64,000 bases of DNA, taken from contig CP099841.1 in assembly GCA_030062745.1 (NCBI GenBank), forward strand, positions 29,329,398-29,393,397. Reading direction: 5' to 3'. This document shows positions 25,690 through 38,379 of the stretch, piece after piece. Position 1 is the first letter of the stretch. Each line of letters begins with the position of its first letter. The notes beneath the pieces were generated by a model, which was not told the DNA's origin, did no database searches, and saw only the letters and a program-made list of their open reading frames with translations. The stretch comes from Capitulum mitella (Eukaryota > Arthropoda > Thecostraca > Pollicipedomorpha > Pollicipedidae). The position numbers and the translations under genes were made by a program.

Positions 25690-25930
25690 GGGGGGGGGTT
25701 CTACGAAAGGGGACCTCCTTTAGCCTTACGGGCCTCCCTATAGCATCAAGAGGGCCTTTTATAGCCCCAAGGGACCTCCTAGGGCAGTCCTATAGCAGCC
25801 TGAAGGGCCCGTTATAGCCTCAGGGGCCGTGTTTTAGAAGAATCCCGCAACGTCCAAAGGGGTCAAAGGGGCCCTGACAGAAAAAAGGAACCCCTCGGGG
25901 GCCTCCATTTTTCCTCAGGGGGGAGAGGCA
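25690..25930 (+). repeat. GC-rich GGGCC minisatellite, small block
   Basis: Repeated imperfect units of the type agggcctcctatagc / gggcccgttatagcc. Same family as the blocks at 33.6, 35.2, 36.2-37.9 and 38.4 kb. Confidence 0.65.
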
Positions 25931-25939
25931 CTGCCCTGT

Positions 25940-28900
25940 CCGCCCCCTCTATTGGCCACATGCTTGAAACTGAACAACAGAAAATCCATTTGGTCTGTCC
26001 TAAATCCGCATTTGCCAAACTAAAAACAATTATGTGCGCCATAGCTTCTCGTCTAAATGCGTTAATGCGGAACATGATTTTCCGATACCATCATAAATCA
26101 AAATGATAGACTGTTGTGCTTTGTTCCCAGATTTTCGCGAAATCGTCAAAACATGCCTCCCAGGAACCTCCTTTGGTAGCGCCGTGGTAAAGTAAAAAAA
26201 AAAAAATGATTAGTGTGCAAAAGTGATGGCCAGGAAAGTCATCAGCTTTCACGTCTTTGTCTCAGGCGGGCTTGGAAAAGGCCAGGCGAAAAGCCTCAAG
26301 GGGGAGGGGGAATCCGCCCTCTCACAGAAATAGCGCTGACGCTCGCTAGAGGCCATCTGAGAATTTCACGCACCAATTGAGAGGGGCGCATCCAAAAAAA
26401 CTATGAGAACGTGGAAAACTTTGCTCTCCCCACCACCGTAATCCTTGCCAGTGTTATCCAGGTGGCCAAAGTCTAACGTGCCGTCAAGGATGTGATACAC
26501 CGTGTGGTAAATGGTGCTATGGTAAATGAAATGCACCCCTCATTGATAAATGGTGACATCCCGCGTTTTTTCCCCACAAAAATTTCTTCGTGTGAAAGAA
26601 TGATAGGATGTCAATGTCAGAGCTTCCAGCCTTGTTTATCGACTATTTAGTTACTTATTAACCCTTTCTGGCTTGGAATTAAGCGTCACCTGTAATATAG
26701 AAATCAATAACACACTGATGACGAACCATTTCTCATTATTTTGTCTAAACACCTGCATTTATTACCATTGTTATCAAATTACCAACGCGTCTTCCAAATG
26801 CCATGTTCTTGGGACCTTCAATCCTCAGCTGTTTACAGACCGTAAAGTGAAGGGGAACAGCCATGTTGACAAGGCATGTTTTAATCTCTCGCTTAACTGA
26901 CAAAGAGCTTAACAATCCTTATGAAAGACGCAAGATTTTTACGGTGATATTTCGCCTGTATAAATCCCCGTTGGCGAGGTACAGGACATTAGCAGGCGGT
27001 CCCACCGAGCGCGCGAAATACATCAAAAGTCATGCAGCTTGCGATTCACAGGTTACTCATACTCCAATGGCCATTTCGCTAGGCACATGCCATTGAGCGA
27101 CAATGAATGGCCTGTGTTATCGATCTGTTGCGGTTCGCTCTGTTGTGATGCACCTGAATCGGTGCAACCACGGTGAGTGGTTTCGCCACCTATTCTGAGC
27201 CTTCGCGTGTCCAGCGGCAAATCAGATCAGTTTTGATAGGTAGCAGCACTGGTCGACTTGAGGCCAGACGGCGCCGCCAGCTGTCCCCAGCCAGCTTTCG
27301 GTCTTTTACGATGCATCCGGCATCCAAAAGGGGAATGAAAAGAACACCCACACTTAAGGTTCCAGCAGGATTCTCCCCCACACAACCATTAAAGTCAGAC
27401 GTAAATTCCGGTTGTCGTATAATCGGTGGATTTGGCTTGTTCGCGTTTGATCACGACCATACTTTTTCATTGTTGCTCTTCAGGTTGTCATAGCCTTTGA
27501 TTTGTGCACGCCTCACTTTGAGCCTTGCCTGAGACCTGTGCCGTCTAGGTTTGACGAGATGTTGATGTACGTTTTCGTCTCAACAGTTTGATGAGTTCCA
27601 GAAATCATGGGAGTTCTCTGGACCCTCCGGAATGGCCAAGAGAGATTCATCTGCGATTAATGCGAATAACAACTCGTAAAACGACGGGCCACCATTTTGC
27701 GCGAACCCATGGTTTACATAAACTGGTTGAAAAAAAGATTGTAGAAACAAATCGCGAATCTTCGAAAGCCTTGCAATTTCGGCAGTTTGGTGAACAGTCG
27801 ATCGGACAGCGACTGGATTTTGGTTTTTGTGGCAGATGTGTTAACTCTCGCAATTGTGGACGCCCGAGACACCTTTACATCCGTGGAGGCGGGTTTCTGG
27901 CTATTGAGTGCCGTGCACCAGACATCGGTTCGCACAGAACACATCTAAATATCAATTTGCTTTGATATTGGTATTGTCAGACGCACAATTGCTTCTCCAG
28001 ATAACATAAAGCGATGTAAAATCCTATGTTTTACCGACAACGATGAACACAGCACTGGTATCATATTTCCCTTTATTAAGAAGGGCATAGCAAGAAACAT
28101 AACCTGTACTCCATTCGAATCCCCATTCGTTTGACAAGGGGAGATATAGAATCTTTAACAGTCAGCATGCGAGGTGGAATATCTTTTCTTGAGAAGTTCA
28201 AAATCCTCCAAAAGACAGGTGGAAGATCCCAGGTTTAATGATTTGAATTTGGAATGGAAAGGTTTTTTTGTTCGCAGGTTGGCAAGTTTAAAGATTTCTT
28301 TTCTGTTCATATCGGACTAGATTATTGAGTTATTGATGGTTTGTTTCAAAAGCACGAACATTATGGGTAGCACATGTGTGGAAAATAACATTAATTACCT
28401 TTTTCACTGGTGATGAGAGGGGATATCCTGGCAGATCAGTTTAATGAGTTTTTGCGTAAAATATGAAAGAATGGTACATAGCGTATTACTCTTTTGTTTT
28501 TGCACCTGTTTTGTGGCTTCCAGAACAAAGAAAACATGGCCGCATGCGCCCGCCGATGGGCAACGCCTCTCGGACGCGCCAAACGGGCCGATATCATAAG
28601 ACGTTTCCGAGTATAATTATTACAAATTTAAGCGTGTCGAGAACTTCTTAAAATCATACGACGTTAAGTTGACTGAGGAGGCAGGTACCGAAAGTTTGGC
28701 ACGCCTAAGCCCCAGTCATTTGTCCGTAATTAGCAAAAAAGAGGGTTGGAGGTTTCCTGAGAAACCAGAATCAAAGCGAGAGTTGACAAACGCGCGTTGA
28801 GTTAATGTCCTTACTCGGAGCTCTTGCCACATCTTCTGTTGCCATTGTATTACGGAGCATGCAAAATAAGCACTTAACATTTGCCAGTGTCATAGATATA

Positions 28901-29730
28901 GAAGGGGTATACTAGTATAATCTAAAGCTATAGAAGGCTTATATCATAGATATAACCCTTCTATATCTAACGTCGGTATCATGTAAAACGGTATTTTATA
29001 AAAAGCGGACGTTAAAAAAGTGCATCTTGCGTGGCTTTTAATCGCGCGATCTCGTTTTACACGTTACTGCTACACTTTGACCACAAAATTAGCGTACTGG
29101 CGACATACCTGACAAAAACAGATAGCCAAGTCTGTGCGGCGGGCCAGCTTAGATCTCTATACACGCACGTGACGTTATACAGCGATAAAGGGCTAAATGG
29201 ACCATAACGTTGGCTGAAGCGTTATAGACACCATTAAACCATTAACGGGCTGCACTAGTAGAAAGCAAAATACCGTTACGTTCGACCGTCAGACCAAACC
29301 ATCCACTACCTAAACGGAGGCTTGGCCACGACCAAAATCAACGGGTAACATACTGGCCTGAGGTAGTGGTACATATTCCGACTACGCTGTTGTAAAACGC
29401 GTGCAGGCGGCGTCACAGGCAGCCCGGCAAAACCGGACCGTCAGCCGCCAGCAATGAGCCCTACTCCACGCAGAGAAACATGTCAGGAAATTGGCCATCG
29501 CTCACAGACAACTTTAGTGTTTCAGAAACAAGTCGAAGGCTTATCTTTGTTCGGGAACAGGCCCGATATTTCTAAAAATCGAACACTGATTTTGGTAAAC
29601 AGCACTGTCGCCGCAGTTTGGCAACCCATGGCTGAGTTGACTTTTAGAAGATTTCAACCTACGATTTCAGGAATCGGGTTGGGGGAGTCAGCATTCCGCT
29701 CCTTCTGGACCTGGCCTTCCTGATAACTGT
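25940..29730. other. Long intergenic stretch, no gene recognised
   Basis: Frames up to 125 codons (27,588-27,965, plus) show no recognisable domain. A hairpin with 13-bp arms (agatatagaaggg and its complement) lies at 28,894-28,968. Confidence 0.45.
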
Positions 29731-29737
29731 CTGTGCT

Positions 29738-32318
29738 TCACTTGCCGAGTTTCTCGAGCTTCTTCCGTTGTTGCCTCTGTTTTATCGACAGGAGAAAGGC
29801 GTCTAGAAAGCTGAGGGGCTTCTGGACTGGCTTCGTCGTCGTGGTTACGACAACGGGTGGCGTTGTTGCCGAAGTTGCAGCCGCGGTTGTAGTCGACGTC
29901 GTCGAAATAGATGGAGGGGGTACCGAGGTCGTGAAGTGGGTGGTGGGATCAGTGTGTACAGACGTGGCGGGAACTGTTGGAGGAGGTACAGACGTTGGTA
30001 TCTCCGACGCTTCTTCCGGGTCTTCCGATGCTGGAGACGCTGATGCTTCCTTTCCCGCTGCTGGAAGTTCTGTGATGCTGATCTCTGCCTCGGGCCGCGC
30101 TCTGGTAGGTAACTCTGCTGCGGTGGTCACAGCACCAGCCGCAGGTTTTTCTGTGGACGACGGAACGTCTCCAGGTTTTTCTGAAGAGCTGCCTGGCGGT
30201 TCCGCTGTGACTTGGCGCTGGTCCTTGAGCTTAGTAAATGACAGCTTTAAGTCCTGAAATTGTTGAGACAGGCCCACCAGTTCCTTTTGCATGCGGGACA
30301 AGACTGCAGTCCAGTTTTTAGAACCATTTATGATCGCCCCGTTAACTTGATGAATGGACAATTTAAGCTCACCGACTGTGGCCTCAAGCGTGCCGTTTTC
30401 ACCCAATGTTTCATTGAATCCCGTTTTTAGGTCTTTTACAGATGCAGAGAGCTGAGTTCTGGCCGTTTTTCAGGTTCTCCATATCCGTCTGCATTTTCTT
30501 CAAGAAGCCATGAAGCAAGTTCTGCTTGTCCGCCTGACCGTCCAGAGCAGCCTTCAGAGTGTCGAGGACAGAATTCGATCTATTCTGTCCGTTCTCCAGG
30601 TTCTTCATCTTTGCATGAAGCTCGTCGAAAATACCATTGAGCGTGTTTTGCCCGACCTCCACTTTATTCAAGAGCTCCTGCATGACCTCCATGGAATCAT
30701 TAAGTGAGTCCTGTCCGTCTCCTAAAGGTCGTCAGATTGTTTCTCCAGTCTCTCAAAATAGCTGTTCGTGGAGTTCCGTATCACATCAAAATCTGACAAC
30801 CTCCCATGCACAGCACTTAAGGAGTTTTCCAGTATGCTTTTGTCCACTCGCCAGAATCATCAGCGTTTGTTGTGCCCCTCGGAAAGAGCTGTTTAGAGCA
30901 TTTTGTCCATCCAACAAACTCTTCAGAGTTTCTTGCGTACCGCTGATGGAGCTGTTCATAGTACTTCGTTCATTTTCACAACTCTGCAGGGTCTGCCGCA
31001 TCCCGCTGAGGGAGCTATTTACAGCGTTTTGTCCATCTAACAAATTTCTCAGGATCTGTTGAGACGTGCTTGAGGTCTTGTTCAGAGTATTTTGTCCGCT
31101 TACCAAAGACTTCAGCGCGCCTTGCACACCGCTGATGGAACTGCTTACTGCGCTCTGTCCGTTTTCCAATGTATTCAGCACCGCTTGTAACTTGTGAACA
31201 GACTGTTTCAGTGAGTCCTGGCTGTTCGTGATGGTAATGAGTTGGGACATGGACTCGTTTCTGGCATCAAGCAGGGTCTGTTTATTGTCGATCAGAGACG
31301 CGCCTACTTCAGTTAAGCGCCCATTTGCTGTCTCCATCTGGCCACTGATGGTGTCCAAACCGAGACCCAGATCTTGGCGGACGGCGCCGACTTCCTTCAG
31401 ACTCTCTTCACACGCCGCGCACACAGACTTCGGCTCTGAAACGTTGTGAAGAGCGTCTAGCATCACTCCGTGCGTTACCGCGTTGTCCAGCACTTGCTGT
31501 GTTGTAGAGGATATAAAGTCCAGTTTCTCGTGCTGATCCCGAAGTAAATCATCATTTTCCTTCAACCTTGACATAATCTGTTCGGTCGCCACTCCTTGTG
31601 TCAAAGTGTGATTGAGCAAGTGCGTCTTCAGGTCATCTACATGCGTCCTTGTTTCGTTGAAAACCTTTTGCAGCTGAGCAGCGTTCTTCGGCACAGACTG
31701 ATCAAGTTTTTTCGTCGTGGCAACGTTGAGCGTTACGAGCCGCTGTATGGAGTCCATCTTCTCCTGGAGTCGGTGGCCTTCGTCAACAGAAGCGTTGTGC
31801 AGCCGGGAAATGTCATCACGGACCCGCAGCAGCTGGTCGCCGTTCTTAAAGACGGCACTGGCCAGCTGAGCGGGCGGCAGTAGCGCTCTGAATGCCACCA
31901 GAGCTCGGCTCTGTCTGCGCACCGTACTGGCCAGCTGCTGCAGCTGGGTGCTGCTGCTGCGCAGGCTGCCGTCGGCCAGCTGTCGGCAGGCCCGGCTGTC
32001 CTCGGCCAGCCGGGCCAGCAGCGCCTCCGGCCGACGGTCGGCGACCGCCCGCTCCAGCGTCGCCAGGTGGGCCGTCATGGCGTCCAGACGGCGTCCAGTG
32101 TGCCGGTGGTGCAGCGCCACGGCCGTCTCCAGACGAGCCAGCCGGGCAGCCAGCTCGGCCGGCGGCCGGCGCTGCTGCTCCAGCTGCACCAGCAGCCGCC
32201 GCAGCTGCGTCGTCAGAACCGCCAGCTCGGCGCCGCCGCCAGCTCCTCCCCAGACAGCGGCCGAGAGCTGCAGCAGTGCCAGCAGCTGCAGCGTCCGCAG
32301 CAGACTCCAGCCGGCCAT
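29738..32318 (-). CDS. Secreted coiled-coil glycoprotein with Thr/Pro-rich tail; three apparent frameshifts
   Basis: A single long exon begins at ATG 32,318, where a hydrophobic signal peptide (LLRTLQLLALLQLSAAVWG) fits secretion. Residues 30-130 are Leu/Arg/Ala-rich coiled coil. Later comes a CAAC pair and many heptads, then about seven tandem 21-residue repeats (pattern LLDGQNALNSS-x-x-G-x-Q-x-x-L-x-x), most with an N-x-S/T glycosylation site. More GQN-type coiled coil follows, then a Ser/Thr/Pro/Glu-rich mucin-like stalk (TTTTKP, STTSTTT) and a short basic end (IKQRQQRKKLEKLGK) before the stop at 29,738. The frame shifts by one base near 30,839, 30,725 and 30,456, yet the pattern resumes cleanly each time, so assembly indels or a recent pseudogene are both possible. 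Full length would be about 860 residues. No named family is recognised. A structural matrix, mucus or adhesive role is inference only. Confidence 0.7.
30775..31215 (-). repeat. 63-bp coding repeats (21-residue, three-heptad unit)
   Basis: Diverged tandem units, each giving GQN-x-L/V-N-x-S/T followed by heptad-type Leu and Gln. Seven units can be followed by eye within the coiled-coil gene. Confidence 0.75.
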
Positions 32319-32374
32319 GTCGGAGACCCCGCGCTGGCTGACGTAAGTCTTTGACTCTGCACTTGGCGCCTAGT

Positions 32375-32545
32375 TGTAGTCTGTCACTGGCGCCCGGCCG
32401 TACAGACTGTCACTGACGCCCGACTGTGACTGTCGTTGACGCCCGACCGTAGTCTGCCACTGACGCCCCACCGTAGTCTGCCACTGACGCCCGACCGTAC
32501 AAACCGCCACTAACGTCCACTCGCACACTCACTGACGTTCGGCTG
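32375..32545. repeat. Short tandem repeat upstream of the coiled-coil gene
   Basis: About seven imperfect units of roughly 24 bp (actgacgcccgaccgtagtc). It starts 57 bp upstream of the putative start codon of the minus-strand gene, so it lies in its 5' UTR or promoter. Confidence 0.75.
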
Positions 32546-32559
32546 CACAGTTCATCACT

Positions 32560-33610
32560 GCCACTATGCTTCTAGTGGGTCACTGCTGCAACATCTCGAA
32601 CCCCTGGCCTGCAGACACCTTGACCCAGACTGAACTGGAATTTCAGCGGCGGCCATCTCAAATGATCCGACCGGCGTCGACGCTGACGTCACTACCGGCG
32701 GGAAACCCCATCGGCACAGCGTATACTGTGCGGGCGACAACTGGTTCAATCTTCCTCGGCTTTCGTTTCTAACGAAGTCAGTTGCCACCAGTTCTGTCCT
32801 TGGTTATTGTGTGACGAGCGTGCTTTCCATATTAATGTCGTCATTCTGGCGTCGCGGCTGCTGCATGCTTCCTCCCCCCCGTCCAGAATCCTCTCTGTGA
32901 GGCTGTGCATGTTAGTGTCATCACGGTCGTGGAATGCATACACAAACAAATCAGTTGCCCAATCCTGCTGTAATGCTCCTCCGAGAGGCAACACGGCGCC
33001 CACAAGAAAATTCTGCACAACTTTTGGGCGGTGCGTCCTTTTGCAAAAAATGAGATGTGCCGAGTCGAAGAGCCCGAAACCTTACTATTCAGGTCGTGAT
33101 TTTCGACCGGGTTTTAGCCATACTTTTATGGATTGCAGTTAAAAAACAACGTATCAGAAAGTCGTAATCATCAGTGGCTCACTACATCATCTCATGAGGC
33201 TCATCATCATCTCATCTCATAAGGATCCGTCACGGATGATCTGATGGGTCGGCGCGCCGACGTAGGATGGGCGTGGATTTCGTGAGCTTTCCTCGTCCTG
33301 TCGTGTGGGTTCAGCTGTGCAGCCACGCTAACACAGCCAAGCGCTATGGCTCTGAACACGTGAGCCGCTCGTGAACCAAACGGAAGTCCAACGTAAAAGC
33401 ACTGCACACGGCTGGAAAATAACTGATGGCCTCGGAAATCCGGCAGGTAACCTCGGCGGTTAGCGATACAGACGAGACGGCAAGACGTTCGTCGAGGCAG
33501 CGCCCAGTCCCAGCCGAGCACGAAAATCGCACGCCGTGCCGCAAAGATGCCGAGAAAATTCGGCTACCCCATCTGGCAACGAAAATCTATGACGCCGTAC
33601 CGCGGAAATA
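32560..33610. other. Intergenic stretch, no gene recognised
   Basis: Overlapping short frames on both strands with no recognisable domain. A run of catc/tcatc words lies at 33,185-33,220. Confidence 0.4.
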
Positions 33611-33619
33611 TGTCAGCCT

Positions 33620-33770
33620 TTAAGGCCCCCTGCTGGCCTGTAGGGACCACCTGCCGGTCTGTAGGGTTCCTGTCAGCCTTCAGAGGGTCCCTGCTACCCT
33701 GTAGAGGGGAACTCTGCGGTCCTATGGGCCCCTGACGGCCTATATGGGCCCTCTGTCGGCGAGAAAACAG
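33620..33770 (+). repeat. GC-rich GGGCCCC minisatellite block
   Basis: About seven units of roughly 21-27 bp, e.g. ggccccctgctggcctgtag and gggcccctgacggcctatat. Confidence 0.75.
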
Positions 33771-34385
33771 GAAGCTTAGAGTCATGCTGAGGCAAGAGAT
33801 GATTAAAGAAACTGGAAAACGGCGTCCAAATATTTTCGGATGCCATCAAGACGCAGCTGACATCCCTGTCGAGCAGAAATTGCGAGCTGGAAGAGCACGT
33901 TCGGAACAAAACAGAATTACAGGCGAGTTGGAACGGACTGTGAAAAAAGTCGCGGCTTGGAGAAAAACACAACAAAACGCTACCAATGGAGCAGAAGAGC
34001 ATTCAAAACCTGGGGAGGTGACCCATGTCGGGGGCCTGCAGTTCCAGCGGCCCCTGGCCCAGCTACACAGTAAGGAAGCAAACAGGCGGGAAAATCCGCC
34101 GTCCGGCGTCTGATGTAATCCGGAAGGCCTCTGGGGACGTCCGCCTGGCGCGCGGCCTGTGTGACGCAGCTGACGGCGCTGAGCGGGGACCAGCGCACCG
34201 AGGCCAGACGCCTGGGGCTACCAGTGGCGGCTCGTGCTCTTATACGAACACCTGAGGCACACCGCAGGGACAACACCAGACTGTCTTTATACGGCTGTCG
34301 GTCTTATTTACGTTGTCTGTTAAACCGTAAATGTTATCCGACCTTTGCCAGATGGACGTTTATGAAGGGAATGCTATCACTTCCG

Positions 34386-34560
34386 GTACGTATCATTTTC
34401 GGTGTTTCGTCAGTACCTGTAAAGGAACTGCGCACCACGGCCCTGCCACGACGAGTTCTCGCGACAGAACGCTCACGTTCAGCGCCCCAGGCGGAAAGTT
34501 CTCTTCATCACCACTTTCATTTTCATTTCCACCATCTTTTCATCTTCCTTCATCGTTCTC
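34386..34560 (+). repeat. Direct repeat, first copy
   Basis: Starts acgtatcattttcggtgttt and runs through agcgccccaggcggaaagtt into a CT/ATT-rich tail. The second copy is at 34,766-34,938, about 85% alike by eye. Confidence 0.8.
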
Positions 34561-34765
34561 CTCATCAGTCATTCATCATTTATTCTCATCAATCATTCAG
34601 TCATCATTTGCGCACGGTTCCAAGACATATACCCAGCATTTTAAGCCAATACGAAATGTAGGCATACTTTAATCAATAGTTACCCTACAAACACATTCCT
34701 TTCTTCAGCAATGATGCTGGCTTATTGCCGGACCGAAGTTTTTAGAAGAAACGAAATGTTACACG

Positions 34766-34938
34766 ACGTATCATTTTCGGTATTTTGTCAGTATCTGCAA
34801 AGGAACTGAGCACCACGTCTCCGCCACGACGAGCTCTCGCGACAGAACGTTCGCGTCCAGCGCCCCAGGCGGAAAGTTCTATTCATCATCACTTTTATCT
34901 TCATTTTTCACCATCTCTTCATTTTCGTCATCGTTCTT
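34766..34938 (+). repeat. Direct repeat, second copy
   Basis: Same order of motifs as 34,386-34,560, including the tcatcatcactttt-type tail, 380 bp downstream in the same orientation. Confidence 0.8.
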
Positions 34939-35194
34939 TTGACCATTCACTCGTCATTAGAGCTGAGGATTCGGACAGATTTTGGATTCGAATATTCGGA
35001 TGGATTCATGCGAATATTCGGATCGAATGTTCAAATCTTTTGAACTTTGCGCCATTTCGTCCCGACAGGTACAATAAGAGCAGTATGTAAAAAATCACAC
35101 AAATTCACAATTGCCTTAACAAGTTACTGTTTCAAAGCCGTGGCCAGCGACGATCACCGGGCGGACGGCGACCGGGCGCTGTCGAGGCAGACAT

Positions 35195-35420
35195 CATCTT
35201 ACCGGCCTTTGGGACCTTCCTGCCGATTTGTAGGGCTCCCTGTCGGACCTATGGGGCCCCTGTGAACCTTCGGAAGACCCTGCTGGCCTGCGGAGGGACC
35301 ATCCGCTGTTCTATGGGGCCCTGCCAGGCATGTAGGGGCTCCCTGTCCGCCTCTGGAGGGATTCTTTTACGGCCTGTGGAGGGGCCCCAAGACGGTCTGT
35401 AAGGGTTCCCCCTCATGGCT
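35195..35420 (+). repeat. GC-rich GGGCCCC minisatellite block
   Basis: About nine imperfect units such as gggctccctgtcggacctat and ggggccctgccaggcatgta. Same orientation as the 33.62-kb block. Confidence 0.75.
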
Positions 35421-35853
35421 TGCAGAGGGACTTCCAGACAGCTGAGGACGGCAAAGGTGTAGTTTTCTAAAAAAATGCTGTGGGTACCCAAAAACATACC
35501 ATATTTTATTTTTCAGACACGTAAAATTTTGCTCTCGGCTCCGTGACCCGAATGTCCATGAGGCCGTTCAAATAATTTTTTCGTTTGGTCTTAAGGGCTT
35601 CCCGCCTGTGAGAGCTTTTAGCTTCCGCATGAATTTCTTACGGGATAGTGGTGGGCGGAGCAGGCCGGACTGATGCACCTTTGGTAATGTATTTGCCTTC
35701 GCCTACTCCCCTCCCCTCTCAGAAAAATTATTGGTGCACCTCTGCAGACTATATGTTAGCAAATCGTTCATAACATTTTAGGTTGTGGGCGCTCCAGCTG
35801 TACTGTGGGTACCCATTCCAACTTTGTGGTTGCCTAGGCACGCACGAAAAGAT

Positions 35854-36232
35854 CAGTAGTGTAACCAGGAGGTTCTTAGGAGTCTTAGGAACAACCCCCC
35901 TAAATTTTTTTGGCGTACAAATGGCCCACCCCTGGCACTGGCCTAAAGGGGCTTTCCTAGTCGGGAAAAGGCAAACCCATTCCTCCGCAAAGGGCCCTCA
36001 AACAGAGACCTTGCGCAGCGCGGACCAGATGTGAATGAATATGAATACACATGAAATTCCCGTATGTCTTAGTGCTGTCGGGCATCCTCATTCTTAATGG
36101 CATTGAAACATGAGTACCAAGTACTCCAAGTGTTCTAGCCATGGAGGCTGTCGTAATGTTTAAGGGTTCCTTTCAGTGTTGGGACCCATCCTCTAGACCC
36201 CTCCCTCGAAAAAAATCCCGGTTATGCCACTG
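35854..36232. mobile_element. Possible 380-bp hAT-like MITE
   Basis: The left end cagtagtgtaaccagga and the right end tcccggttatgccactg are imperfect inverted repeats. No convincing target duplication is seen, so the ends are eroded or the call is wrong. Confidence 0.45.
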
Positions 36233-36239
36233 GCGATGG

Positions 36240-37870
36240 TGGCGATCCTTTGGGCCCCTTAAGCCTGAAAGGGACACCTCTCTCACTTCGAAAGGGGCCC
36301 CGTAAGAGCTTCACAGGGTCTCTGTGAAAACCTGACGGGTTCTTGAAGCAGCAAGAGGGCTTCCGGGAGAACTAGATGACCCCTGAGACGAATAAAAGAG
36401 TCCCCCGGGCTGAAACACCTGAAAAGCCCCTGAGAACGCAACAGGACTTCAGTACGGCAAAATACCTCTGAGGCCGCCAGAAGGATCATAGGCCCCTGAG
36501 ACTGCAAAGATGATGACCAAGTCTCTGAGACGGCACAGCAGCCCGTGGAATACCATAAGGGCCCAAATGGGCTTCCCGGGCATGCGTGAAAAGCTGAAGT
36601 TTCTTGATGCAGTCGGAGGGCTTCCGGGAGGGTTAATAAGACCCTGAGACGGCAAGATGGCCTCAGAGATGACTAGAAGGGCCCCTGAAATTCTCCAAGG
36701 CCCACGAGATCACAAGAGGGACCCAAACATGGCAAAGGGACCATGAGACCCCCAAAAGTGCCGGAGGGCCCTTGAGATGGCAACACCTTTAGAGGGTGAC
36801 TAGCACGGCATAAGAAACCCCTGGGTAGCCAGAGGAGGCCTCTGAACGGAGGTTCATTGGTGCATGTCTCAGTCTCAAGAGGGGTCCCAAATGGGCTACA
36901 CTGGTCTTTTTGAAAACTTGAGGTGTTCTTGCTGCAGCCAAGGGGCCCCGGCAATATGAGGTGGGTCCTGAGACGGCAAAATGGGCCTCTACACGGCAGA
37001 AGGCCCCTGAGACCACCAAAAAGGCCAGAGGGGCCTCTTGGGGTAGCAGACGACAAGAGGGTCTCAAGGAAACGGCATGGGGGTCCTGGACGACCAGAGA
37101 GCCCCCAAGTACGTAAAGCGGCTCCTGGCACGAAAAAAGTTTCCCTGAGACTGACTGCGGCCCCTAAAAGCGCCAACAAAGGCCCCTGTTATGGCTAGAG
37201 GGGCCCAAAGACTGCCAGATATACCCCATATAAGCAGGGGAAGACCCCCTGAGACAGTCATGGGGACCACCGGAGACGTTCAGAGGACCATGGCATTGCA
37301 CAGGGGTACTGAGAGTGCTCAAAGATATTTTGTAATTGCCAGAGAACCCTTGAGACGGTAAAGATGTTCCCCATAGATGACAAGAGGGGCACCTCAGACA
37401 ACAAAGGGTCCATTGAGACTATTAGAGTGGGGCATTTGAGACTGGTAACTAGCAGTCTCTAGCAATACGGGCCCCTCAGACGACCAGAGGAACCCTGAAA
37501 CTACTAAACCCTTAGGCGTCCAGACAGCTTCCGGAAGGGCCGAAGAACCTAAAGAATTGCCAGAGGCGCCTCTGTCACGGCAGAAACAGACTTACAGAGC
37601 GCCCTTGTTTCCGCCTGAGGGGGTCCTTAGACGGCAAAAATGTTTTAAAGACGACAGGAGGAACTCCGAGATGGCCAAAGCGTCCGTGACACTGCCAAAT
37701 GGGTCCCTGAATCTGTGCGAGGTTCCCTGGAAACTGACAACAGGGCGCCTGAGACGTTCCGACGGACACGCGAAACTGCAAAAGGAACCTGAGAACACTG
37801 TTTGGCCCTGACATGGCAGACGGCCCGAGACCACCAAGAGTGCCCGGTAAATGCCGGAGGGAGCCTAACC
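36240..37870 (-). repeat. Large GC-rich minisatellite array, about 1.6 kb
   Basis: Dozens of degenerate units of about 20-28 bp on the consensus gggcccctgagacggcaaga. It is the inverse orientation of the 33.6 and 35.2 kb blocks. Several open frames of up to about 170 codons on the minus strand arise from the repeat and have no domain. Confidence 0.75.
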
Positions 37871-38379
37871 TAGCCTGAGCTTGAAAAAAACGTTTCGAGA
37901 AACTACGAGGGAGCAGAGGGACTCCTGGACGGTCCGTGGCCAAATATTTAAACACTGTCAGATGCGGAAACGAGATTTCAGATAGAGGGAGAGAGGCAGC
38001 CGCCTTAAATTCCGCCGTTTTTATCATATTTCGGCCAATTTGTACCGCAACAAAACGCAAAAGATTCTCAAATAACGTGACGCGCTTAAATTTTTGGGTT
38101 GCTTTATATCGTAACAAACGCAAAATTAGGTATTTCAAATATTTCCCCCTCCTGAGTGGATCGATGTTTTTCACATCTGAAGATGAAAAAATGGATGGGG
38201 GCATGAAGGGGCCTACGCTGACCTGTCCCCCCTGGCGACATTCCATATCTGCCCCCGATCTGATGAAGCATACTGTGATTTTTCAAATGGTGGTACCCTA
38301 AGCAAATTCAAACTACAGAAATATTCCCTCGTCCACTTAAGAAAATCATAACCTGAAAGTTCGAAGGCTCTTCAGAAAC

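Noticed and set aside
27588-27965. 125-codon plus-strand frame
   Set aside because: No domain, no signal peptide, no splice context, and the opposite strand is equally open.
31892-32346. Overlapping plus-strand frames of up to 149 codons, Ala/Arg/Pro-rich
   Set aside because: Antisense shadows of the Leu/Arg/Ala-rich start of the minus-strand coiled-coil gene.
36673-38246. Minus-strand frames of 168 and 223 codons
   Set aside because: They lie on or next to the GC-rich minisatellite array and show no domain, signal peptide or splice structure.
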